This document shows positions 9,401-14,452 of a stretch of DNA of 14,452 nt, piece by piece (the stretch's first letter is position 1; the number at the start of each line of letters is the position of its first letter). The position numbers and the translations under genes are program-made. The notes under the pieces were generated by a model, which made no database searches, had not been told where the DNA came from, and saw nothing but the letters and a program-made list of their open reading frames with translations. This DNA comes from an uncultured Veillonella sp. (GTDB lineage: Bacteria; Bacillota; Negativicutes; Veillonellales; Veillonellaceae), in contig NZ_CALLVP010000009.1 in NCBI RefSeq assembly GCF_938010505.1, positions 1 to 14,452 of the forward strand, read 5' to 3'.

Positions 9401-11586
9401 AAGGCGATATGGTTTCATCTACTGATGCAGCGTTAGAAATACTAACCACTGCAAGTAATATATTTGGCAAAATTACTGAAAGTACAATTAATAAAGAGAA
9501 TAATAAAAGCTTTTTAGATGCTACGCTTGGTAAATTTGCTAATGGGATGTTGGAATTAACTCAAATGAAAACAATCCTTAGACGTCTGGATGGCGGTAAA
9601 GGTGGGCCAGCTGAAACTTATATCTACGATACAATTAATCGAGCAAAGCAACAATTTAATGAACGGATTGAATTGGCCACTCTCCGTATGGCAAAAGATA
9701 TTGCAATATATTCTAAACGCGAATTAAATGATATTCGAAATATTAGAGGATATCAGGTTGGTGATTTATATGGCTTAACTAAGGAAAAAGTAATTGTACT
9801 AGCACTCAATTGGGGAACACAAAACAATCGACAGCGAGCTATGGCTACTGCTAATTGTAATGAGGTAGAAATGGAGCGCTTATTCCAAGAAGTATTAAAT
9901 GATAAAGACTGGGAATTTATCATTAAGACGTGGGATCATATTAATTCTTTTTACGTTGAACGTAGCAAAGTTCAAGAAGATTTATATGGAAACCCTTTAA
10001 AAAAGGAAGAAGGCATTACATTCTCTATTGGCGGTAGGACCATTGATGGTCAGTATTATCCAATTGTGTATGATCCTAAAACAAGTAGTAAATCAAGTAA
10101 TCAACAAGTAGAAGATGTTGCAATGCAAATGATGAGTAGCAATGCCGTATTTGGATTTGGTATGAGTGCAACAAAATCAAGAATGAATATTGTACAAGGT
10201 AAACAATTATTGTTAGATTTTGACGTTATTCCTAAAGCACTTACTGAATCTGTAAATCACATAACAATGCGTCAACCTGTAATTGATGTCAATCGATTAT
10301 TATCTAATAAAGAATTGGCTGATTACATAACAAATAAATTCGGTAGTGATACATATCAATACATGAAACAATGGGTTCGTGATCAATGGGCATCCGAAGT
10401 ATCTCGACTAAGTGAATTAGATAACTGGATTTCGATATTAAAGCGTAATGCAGGTGCTGCCGTCATGGCCGGAAACTTAAATGTATCCATCCAAAATATT
10501 GCCAATCTCCCTGTTGCAATTCAACAACAGGGCGCTTCAATTGTATTCCGAGCTATCAGAAATGCAGGCCTAGGAATATATGGGAAGGGTACAAGGAAAA
10601 ATATAGAAACAAGAGAATTTGTATTTGGTAAATCATTTATGATGCGTGAGCGAGTTCAAACGCTAGATAAAGATATGCGTAAAGGTTTATCAATTGGTGG
10701 TAAGGGATTATCAGTCAAAGGTGTTCAAGTAGGTGGATATAAATTAGAACAAGCTATTGACATTAAAGATACTATAAACAATTTTGGCTATAGTATTATT
10801 GCCGAAACAGATTTAATGTTATCTATACCACTATGGAAAGAAATTTATGATGTTGAATTAAGTAAATTAATAGAAACAGAAGGCATTTCTGTTGAGTGGG
10901 CTAATCAAAGGGCTATTGAAAAAGCAGATAAAGCTATTATAGATGTATTTGGTACAGGTGATGTGAAAGACCAAGCAGCTATTCAACGTCGCAAAGGTTC
11001 CTTTGCTAATTTTGTAACAGCGTTTTACACCTATGCAAATACACTGTGGAACATGCAATTAGATGCCTTTTATGCATTAAAAGATAGAGGCGATTGGCAA
11101 CAATTTATTAGTGTTTTACTTTGGGATTTAATGATGCAAGCAGTTATTAATATGGTTTTAAAAGCCATTACTAATGGTGATGATGACGATCCTGAAAAAA
11201 TGGCCAAATCTTTTGTATCTGAATTTGTATCTCAATCTACAATGGGCATTCCTCTTGTTCGTGATGCAATCAGTAACGCAATGAGATTTATCATGGGTGA
11301 ACGTGGATTTACAAGAGGTAATGGTCCGTTGGCATACAGTATTATAGATAAGTTAGAAGATGTTTATACAAGCATTAATAGTAATAAGCGTGATTTTACT
11401 GATGTAGGAAGAGCTGCTGGACAGGTTGCTAATCGTATTGTCGGATTTAGTGATACTGCTAGTGATGCTATATTTACATTAGCCAAATATGGATTAACCG
11501 ATATTGATGCAGAACTTGAAGACTTGCTATTTTCTGTAATGTTTAATAAACGACTTAAGTCTAAAAAGGAAAAGAAGAAACAATAA
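3484..11586 (+). CDS. Giant gp16-like ejection protein with embedded nuclease-like, ADP-ribosyltransferase-like and zinc-protease-like domains
   Basis: At 2700 residues this is about twice the length of T7 gp16 (1318) but holds its place between the gp15-like and fibre genes. Residues 1-500 are mainly helical with Gly/Ala-rich hydrophobic stretches at about 272-310 and 459-476. Residues 905-1060 resemble the MuF C-terminal/BECR-type nuclease-like domains of phage polyvalent proteins (SPLVLQMLGF at 913-922, LLPKKIANPVAVF at 952-964, NGNLLYAN at 1037-1044). Residues 1094-1371 match polyvalent ADP-ribosyltransferases (AWHGSPHNFDEFDL, HGWGLYFA, CYVVFNDK). Residues 1385-1475 hold a zincin motif HEMGH (1404-1408) with a candidate third ligand in HEKFARGWEAYL (E1453 or E1460). 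Residues 1480-1850 are charged helices, with coiled coil likely at 1720-1765 and 1790-1850. Residues 2320-2700 form a C-terminal module shared by large phage virion proteins (FGTGDVKDQAAIQR at 2489-2502, FVTAFYTYANTLWN at 2510-2523, GIPLVRDAI at 2588-2596; LPD38-like), a hydrophobic stretch at about 2540-2560 and a Lys-rich end. There is no N-terminal SLT domain. The start overlaps the previous stop by one base and has only a weak Shine-Dalgarno sequence, so coupling is likely. Virion role: good confidence. Enzyme activities: inferred. Confidence 0.8.
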   Translation: MNKITPEQATKGTFGIKSNANVGFVGGVQQEVTDNSYSKAIGNAVSGISDWVTKDPSTATVDVNAMNALTQTDVTPQQSENFVNKASEILQPAMHRAEQIYLWNKEDWSRSAIDSGEKLGINPDLIMASGQEGIRRAELAAAQLDRGKTIQEIRDMYPELNNINYKSSAEAITALRNLESINNTHGVFDAVQQNVWSMNDQILRAQAGYKLSQENDPNKIAELTAEIDRLDNNLSKYRQSDGSSILEAVIGETAAQGYMMAVHAIKGSNRAAEGMALGAATGAAATAPVGGEGAIPGALVGLNTGIQVGMAEQMYQMSFGSKYLELINKKDSNGNRIYSDDEAKKYAMSFAAVDAGIEFVATRAIGKAASKIAPKSALANAVSRGTTNAAETFNRGIGVTAAQVAKSSIKAGAPELFEEGLQDVNEKLQHNLWRKSNDQEGPYSAGDMFVGAGEAMWQALPAVVGFGVIGGGISGVRTMKAFKDFQKLSPEEQHMAVMEEQNRNGHVIMQNLKNDAAVNNLAKENPELYGKIVQAQGDNIGVSTAYVNVNEMAETEEGQAAIRNMVDAGLVTQEDVSKAITADAPIEIPIGSYAQLSGGLSEETVKALEESSYFTRGGLSMKTLERAKEEVHAMKDLVKDDTEKRAERVKNDIIRSYFDETSDIDKEMLDVVLADPTHIKQTFNNVYKELTEQYREQYTSDFDAMDSDLEAARTSGVNPTWLGENKPPRSNSERRRMAYQSSLARTQSALADNPEALNQAGAHYADMEHTLKQIESLESMRDKLFELADNDIALRMQLSKSGYEVYQSLKSIMSDETVDRKQRDTAEANALLMAQHADVMADIMRRAGRGNYTAMDYFNTVRVQMNGGTYNNGYAQPLQMQQKIETDIKNWGQVVDDQLSGKQINRTVQIMDSPLVLQMLGFDGDVMIDPSIIHKVITGKHANQISIDDIKLLPKKIANPVAVFKNYNGRSQKVVPDEAILVLDMYAKNGNPNINASGENIQVVITFTKTANGTNINKIKTITPRRNINWYNQQIANGNLLYANTKKINRLVTGSRQQMAQPVTKQFIINNSIPNEKDLDKLRKQYNYQYYQSAWHGSPHNFDEFDLGAIGSGEGNQVHGWGLYFAKDKKVSDLYRSELSLIHGVDKGTLFKVDIPDTKTMIDEQQSLNVLSKETKENLNAAINALPEQEKEVFINEYTNSPLFNHYAKKEIDELDSKFNQLDDEYRLLKDKYLDEFLKEDLNTITQRNLNRLSEKYNIDLNALKENPNTIKDIKNQLDTMWFNALVELGTTKEKYRESYWGKYKKDFSALLNDSGINGRDFYLALSKALGSAKQASVHLNEYGVKGITYIGAQDGRCYVVFNDKAIKVIQKYNQSINGMTQINSPTDRLIQIFKTADRSTFLHEMGHVFFDDIKNLAEMENAPEQLVLDWNKLKEWSEWDDAKGADNTKAHEKFARGWEAYLREGNAPTKGLQRVFRMFSKWLTRIYRAVTRLGGLPPKEIQDIMARMIATQEDIDAYTKEQALEQFESSKLFKQLDEAEQAKVQSHIADVGEMAKERVMKRYMKELESRPIKEWNDEKDSIQADIEKRLMEQYPIYKDHQRYNAFGKDALANTRYGMLKELEAAEREQTGFTFDEAINQAMESAEQTFIEDNHIGKSNIEIAEEWLLSSDGQMKLTEEETKIIKSQTNRDLAKNWELLDKLNRLEPNSETIESELEPIEKQIVDDNKKVAKELGAVSKELDSAQDRIEKLKAQLQERINNVRAIRDSGVGVISDYMNRARQELGDLTLSQASQYKKYQNQAIREGKRADRALAVNKLEEALQAKQLQLLNQARARVAFDNALRIKKLRTKLLDNLNRMTRPKNPIAIEPNMRYFYAHMAYEMGLTKYDGLEPVDGFNMNAVINALDPDADLLNVETSFRFDNWIIQIFNSEVPLAFKNLTVSQLNSLEELMTGIYKSGKRDYDGVSLKNNKGDMVSSTDAALEILTTASNIFGKITESTINKENNKSFLDATLGKFANGMLELTQMKTILRRLDGGKGGPAETYIYDTINRAKQQFNERIELATLRMAKDIAIYSKRELNDIRNIRGYQVGDLYGLTKEKVIVLALNWGTQNNRQRAMATANCNEVEMERLFQEVLNDKDWEFIIKTWDHINSFYVERSKVQEDLYGNPLKKEEGITFSIGGRTIDGQYYPIVYDPKTSSKSSNQQVEDVAMQMMSSNAVFGFGMSATKSRMNIVQGKQLLLDFDVIPKALTESVNHITMRQPVIDVNRLLSNKELADYITNKFGSDTYQYMKQWVRDQWASEVSRLSELDNWISILKRNAGAAVMAGNLNVSIQNIANLPVAIQQQGASIVFRAIRNAGLGIYGKGTRKNIETREFVFGKSFMMRERVQTLDKDMRKGLSIGGKGLSVKGVQVGGYKLEQAIDIKDTINNFGYSIIAETDLMLSIPLWKEIYDVELSKLIETEGISVEWANQRAIEKADKAIIDVFGTGDVKDQAAIQRRKGSFANFVTAFYTYANTLWNMQLDAFYALKDRGDWQQFISVLLWDLMMQAVINMVLKAITNGDDDDPEKMAKSFVSEFVSQSTMGIPLVRDAISNAMRFIMGERGFTRGNGPLAYSIIDKLEDVYTSINSNKRDFTDVGRAAGQVANRIVGFSDTASDAIFTLAKYGLTDIDAELEDLLFSVMFNKRLKSKKEKKKQ
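6196..6663 (+). other. MuF-C/BECR-type nuclease-like domain within the giant protein
   Basis: Residues 905-1060. The order of conserved pieces (DSPLVLQMLGF, then KLLPKKIANPVAVFKN, then a central strand pair around IQVVITF, then WYNQQIANGNLLYANTKK) follows the C-terminal domain found on many phage MuF and large polyvalent proteins, proposed to be BECR-fold (barnase/EndoU/colicin/RelE-like) nucleases. The catalytic residues cannot be assigned by eye. GC is low (22% in 6301-6360). Confidence 0.6.
6763..7596 (+). other. ADP-ribosyltransferase-like (ART-PolyVal) domain within the giant protein
   Basis: Residues 1094-1371. The start AWHGSPHNFDEFDL and HGWGLYFAKD (1119-1128) match the NAD-binding core of phage polyvalent ARTs; H1096 and Y1124 are the candidate H and Y of an H-Y-[E/Q] triad. 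A charged helical insertion (about 1170-1320) separates this from the final strands GVKGITYIG (1344-1352) and RCYVVFNDKAIKVI (1357-1370). The third catalytic residue is not clear. Confidence 0.7.
7636..7908 (+). other. Zincin metalloprotease-like domain within the giant protein
   Basis: Residues 1385-1475. The segment RSTFLHEMGHVFFDD carries HExxH (H1404, E1405, H1408). About 45-50 residues later HEKFARGWEAYLREG supplies a glutamate (E1453 or E1460) suitable as third zinc ligand. This arrangement is typical of the metallopeptidase domain of phage polyvalent proteins. Confidence 0.7.
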
Positions 11587-11591
11587 AAGTA

Positions 11592-11620
11592 AGGACTACC
11601 TATTTTAGGTAGTCCTCTTT
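11592..11620 (+). terminator. Rho-independent terminator after the giant ejection protein gene
   Basis: Perfect 10-bp inverted repeat: AGGACTACCT at 11592-11601 and AGGTAGTCCT at 11607-11616, with a 5-base loop ATTTT and a short T-rich tail (TCTTTATAT). It begins 6 bases after the stop codon. The tail is short, so read-through into the fibre gene is likely. The left flank (AATAAAAG) gives a T-rich tail on the other strand as well. Confidence 0.8.
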
Positions 11621-11633
11621 ATATGCAAAGAAA

Positions 11634-11639
11634 GGCGGG
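11634..11639 (+). promoter_or_regulatory. Ribosome binding site for the tail fibre gene with a GTG start
   Basis: GGCGGG lies 5 bases before GTG at 11645. No in-frame ATG is available near the start of the conserved T7-fibre-like domain, so the GTG is the best start. I see no convincing promoter in the 28 bases between the hairpin and the GTG. Confidence 0.55.
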
Positions 11640-11644
11640 ATATT

Positions 11645-14152
11645 GTGATTCCACAAGTCAACAATCCAGTTGTTCAATATCAATGTGATGGGGTAAACAA
11701 GACTTTTATTTGGCCATATGATTTTAACAACATAAAAGACATTAACCTTATTCTAGTTGATGAAGACGGCCGGCAAACAGAGCAAACAGGAAATATTCTA
11801 TATGATGCACAGAATAAAACCTTAACGTATCCAAGTATTGGTGACCCATTACCGGCAACCCATAAAGTTGTTTTAATTAGGCGCACTCCAATTTCTCAAA
11901 CGACAGAATTATCTAATAAATGGCCATATAATCACATTGAAGACATGAGCGATAAAGTCATATTAATTCTTCAGGAATTAAAAGAACAACTAGATCGCAC
12001 ATTGCAAATTCGTGTAGGTGCTGATGAAGACCCGAATCAAGTCGTAAGAGATATTGTTGATAACTCTCTAGTAGCAGCTAAACAGGCAATTGAGGCAGCA
12101 TTAACAGCAGAAACTAAAGCGCTTGAAGTAGAAAAAAATGCAGTACAGCTTAATGCCATTAACGACAATATTAATGCATTATCTCAAACGGTAGATGATA
12201 AATTAGCAACTGCTAATACGGCACTTATTCAAAGCGCTGATACGTTTGAAAAAACACAAGTATTAGCAGATAACACAAAGGCATATGCGGCACAAGCTGA
12301 AACTGATAAGAAAAATATCAATGATTTGGTTACAAAAGCTGATGCCATTAAGACCGACATCAACAATAAACAAATCGCTAGTACAGGCAATGCCAAGAAA
12401 GCGGAAGATGCAGCCAAACGTGCAGAGGTAGCAGCTGCTAAAGCTGAAGAAATAGCAATACCGGGCGGAAAAGGAATTGTAACAAAATCCGAAGCCGATG
12501 CTAAATACATTGGAAAAGAATCGCTAAATGGTATTGTGTCAGTTAAAGACTTCGGAGCAGTTGGCGACGGTGTAACCGATGATACTGCTGCATTTAAACG
12601 TGCTAATGATAATTTGGCCAATAAAATTTTATTAGTGCCTAATGGACAATACAAACTAACTGAACATTTAACCTTTAATACAGTGGGTTCAGTTATGGAT
12701 ATGGGTGTATATACCAATATCAAGCCGTATTATCCAACAGAAACACCAATGCTAAAAGGGGCATCCAATATTGCGTTGGTGAAAAACATTACGTATGATG
12801 CGGAGGTAAATCAATGCCAAGGATTTACCTATAACTCTAAAAAGAATGTATTCATACTCGCTTGTGTAAATGGCGAAGGTACAAATCAAATTCTCTATGA
12901 ATTGAATCCGGATACATTTGAAAAAGTAGGTACCTACAAATTCACGGATTCTGAACGTCTAGGGCATTGTAATACCATGACATACAATCGGTATACAAAT
13001 AAGATTTACATTACCAATGGGCTTAAAAACGGTAATAATTTGACGGTTATCAATGCCGACACTATGGCAATTGAAAATACTATTACATTGCAAGAAAAAG
13101 TATTCAACATTGACTATGATCCGATTACACGGACATATGTATCCATTGTACCTATCGCCGGCAATCAACGAGTACGGACAATCAATTTGTATAATGATGA
13201 CTTCAAAAAGCTCAAGACTTATCAAGTCGATTATATCTATCCGGATATGAATAATAACGGGGCCTTTATGCTAAACGGTGCAATTATGTCTGCAACGCTC
13301 GGTAGTTTAGTTGAATGTACACCATTCGGAACAGTTAAACAAATTATTGAGATTAACCGTGAAACCGAAATCGAAGATATTGCTTACTATAACGGCAAGT
13401 TCTATTTTGCAGTACTAACTCAAAAGCCAAACAGACGTCACCAAGTAGATATTTATGTAGGTGACCCAAATTACGACTTTGAAAACTCAATCAATATGCA
13501 ACGGTTGAAAAATCTTGATTATTTAGGCCTTGGTGGTGGCAAGATGAAAGGCCCAATCATCATGCCAAATAATACCTCTGTTCAAGTAGTTGATACTAAA
13601 GGTAGCGCTCATCATGCCGTTAAGATGTCAACTAGGGATTCCATTGAATTTGGTATGAGTGACAACCGTACTATATTCTTAGGGACCTCAATTGGGTATC
13701 ACGATGCTAACAAAAATAAAACGTTTAGAATTTTAACTGAAGATGATGCATCATCTACTGGTACATTAGTTTCTAAAAAAGATGCAGATGCAGCATATCT
13801 AGGTAAACAAGGCAACCAAGTTATCCCCAACGGGGGGCTTTCTGTTAAAAGGGGATTTGTTTCATATGACGATGTAACACAAATTGATGATTGGGCAGAG
13901 GATAATGCCAATCGATTAATTATTAAACGAGTGGCACAAGCAAATGGAGCCCCACAAAATGGAGTTTTGCTCGAATACAGTCAAGGAAATGGTCAATGGC
14001 GTGGACGATTGTTTATTGCAGATAATGGCAATGATGGTGTATATTATGGGGGTTTTTCTGATGGTCAAAATAAAGGCTGGAAAAAACTCTATGGAGAAGG
14101 TCAGCAAAACATAATTCAATTTGCCAATGGTGCAGAATTGTGGGTGGAATAA
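11645..14152 (+). CDS. Tail fibre/receptor-binding protein: T7-like N-terminus, coiled coil, pectate-lyase-like head, apparent beta-propeller
   Basis: 835 residues from a GTG start. Residues 1-140 resemble the capsid-proximal N-terminal domain of T7 tail fibres (NNPVVQYQCDGVNKTFIWPYDF, ending near the helix KVILILQELKEQLDRTLQIR). Residues 145-275 are an Ala-rich coiled-coil shaft, expected to trimerise. Residues 296-360 begin with VSVKDFGAVGDGVTDDTAAF, the head motif of pectate-lyase-type tailspikes. Instead of a long beta-helix, residues 378-610 show about five repeats of 45-54 residues, each with a pattern like Y-N-x-x-x-x-x-I/V-Y/F followed by a strand and a turn (starting near 392, 441, 486, 540, 577), suggesting a five-bladed beta-propeller. 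The C-terminus (620-835) has fibre-tip features with the WKKLYG and ELWVE ends. The protein would attach to the tail and bind, or cut, a surface polysaccharide. No catalytic residues are assigned. Confidence 0.8.
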   Translation: MIPQVNNPVVQYQCDGVNKTFIWPYDFNNIKDINLILVDEDGRQTEQTGNILYDAQNKTLTYPSIGDPLPATHKVVLIRRTPISQTTELSNKWPYNHIEDMSDKVILILQELKEQLDRTLQIRVGADEDPNQVVRDIVDNSLVAAKQAIEAALTAETKALEVEKNAVQLNAINDNINALSQTVDDKLATANTALIQSADTFEKTQVLADNTKAYAAQAETDKKNINDLVTKADAIKTDINNKQIASTGNAKKAEDAAKRAEVAAAKAEEIAIPGGKGIVTKSEADAKYIGKESLNGIVSVKDFGAVGDGVTDDTAAFKRANDNLANKILLVPNGQYKLTEHLTFNTVGSVMDMGVYTNIKPYYPTETPMLKGASNIALVKNITYDAEVNQCQGFTYNSKKNVFILACVNGEGTNQILYELNPDTFEKVGTYKFTDSERLGHCNTMTYNRYTNKIYITNGLKNGNNLTVINADTMAIENTITLQEKVFNIDYDPITRTYVSIVPIAGNQRVRTINLYNDDFKKLKTYQVDYIYPDMNNNGAFMLNGAIMSATLGSLVECTPFGTVKQIIEINRETEIEDIAYYNGKFYFAVLTQKPNRRHQVDIYVGDPNYDFENSINMQRLKNLDYLGLGGGKMKGPIIMPNNTSVQVVDTKGSAHHAVKMSTRDSIEFGMSDNRTIFLGTSIGYHDANKNKTFRILTEDDASSTGTLVSKKDADAAYLGKQGNQVIPNGGLSVKRGFVSYDDVTQIDDWAEDNANRLIIKRVAQANGAPQNGVLLEYSQGNGQWRGRLFIADNGNDGVYYGGFSDGQNKGWKKLYGEGQQNIIQFANGAELWVE

Positions 14153-14452
14153 TGGCAGTTATCAAAACAAAAACACCTAATGGGCAGATACAAACATACA
14201 ATTTAACAGATAATTCTAAGGACACGGGTGGTAATTACATCTGTGTCCATTTTAATGGGCAAAACTTGTATGCGAGAGTTGCAGAAAATCGGACGCCTTT
14301 AAATGTAGTTAAGCCGAATGGTGACAAAGGATATGTGCAGTATGACCCTATAGGTTTTAACACATGGAAATGGGAAACATGGCATGTCGAAAAGTTTAAC
14401 CGATGGTATGTATATTTACCAAAAGGTAAATATCGAGTAACAATCACGGCAA
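14152..14452 (+). CDS. Partial gene directly after the tail fibre, unknown function (fibre-associated or accessory candidate)
   Basis: The ATG at 14152 shares its first base with the last base of the fibre stop codon (TAATG), and GGTGGA about 5 bases upstream serves as ribosome binding site. The frame stays open to the window edge: 100 codons, beginning MAVIKTKTPNGQIQTYNL. The product is rich in Tyr, Trp, Asn and Thr with short alternating stretches (YVQYDPIGFNTW, RWYVYLPKGKYRVTI), suggesting a small beta-rich protein. I do not recognise the family. Tight coupling to the fibre suggests a second fibre component, tip adhesin or fibre chaperone. No membrane segment or signal peptide is seen. Confidence 0.65.
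   Translation, partial: MAVIKTKTPNGQIQTYNLTDNSKDTGGNYICVHFNGQNLYARVAENRTPLNVVKPNGDKGYVQYDPIGFNTWKWETWHVEKFNRWYVYLPKGKYRVTITA

Noticed and set aside
11645..11700. T7-type phage RNA polymerase promoter upstream of the fibre gene.
   Set aside because: No sequence resembling the T7 consensus is visible, and a single site cannot define a new promoter family.
12229..12723. 164-codon open frame on the minus strand opposite the fibre coiled coil.
   Set aside because: It lies fully antisense to a well-supported gene, in a region where Ala/Lys-rich codons suppress stops in the opposite frame. No plausible domain or ribosome binding site was seen.
1..14452. CRISPR arrays, tRNA or rRNA genes, insertion sequences, attachment sites, integrase or lysogeny genes.
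   Set aside because: Looked for on both strands by reading; no regularly spaced repeats, cloverleaf-like segments, transposase motifs or terminal inverted repeats were found.

Overview
This window is part of the virion-structural region of a short-tailed (podovirus-like, T7-organised) phage or prophage. All genes run left to right and are packed end to end: adjacent frames overlap by 1 to 28 bases or are separated by 3 bases, with one 58-base gap that holds a hairpin terminator. The DNA is low in GC and uses strong AGGAGG-type ribosome binding sites, which points to a Firmicutes-type host. Negativicutes such as Veillonella are plausible, but that is a guess. No integrase, repressor, tRNA, rRNA, CRISPR array or insertion sequence is visible, so lytic phage and prophage cannot be told apart here.

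Layout. Bases 1-208 are the 3' end of a structural gene, probably the tail tubular protein B (nozzle). Bases 192-701 encode a GNAT-like protein in the position of T7 gp13. Bases 674-1270 encode a 198-residue protein resembling T7 gp14 in N-terminus, length and position. Bases 1274-3484 encode a 736-residue internal virion protein, close in size to T7 gp15, with a lytic transglycosylase domain in its middle. Bases 3484-11586 encode a 2700-residue protein in the position of T7 gp16. A rho-independent terminator (11592-11620) follows. Bases 11645-14152 encode an 835-residue tail fibre with a T7-fibre-like N-terminus. From 14152 a further small gene runs off the window.

How the genes work together. 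The gp13/14/15/16-like set matches the T7 ejection proteins, which leave the capsid, cross the envelope and form a conduit for the DNA. Two features depart from T7. First, the cell-wall-cutting transglycosylase is in the gp15-like protein, not at the N-terminus of the gp16-like protein. Second, the gp16-like protein is about twice the usual size because its middle carries three consecutive domains typical of phage 'polyvalent' effector proteins: a MuF-C/BECR-type nuclease-like domain, an ADP-ribosyltransferase-like domain and a HEMGH zinc-protease-like domain. These lie between N- and C-terminal portions that look like ejection-protein scaffold. The inferred model is an injected protein that helps form the DNA channel and also delivers host-modifying enzymes.

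The fibre is also modular: a T7-like attachment domain, an Ala-rich coiled coil, a pectate-lyase-type head motif, and then an apparent five-bladed beta-propeller where a beta-helix would be expected. No stretch longer than 300 bases lacks a gene.
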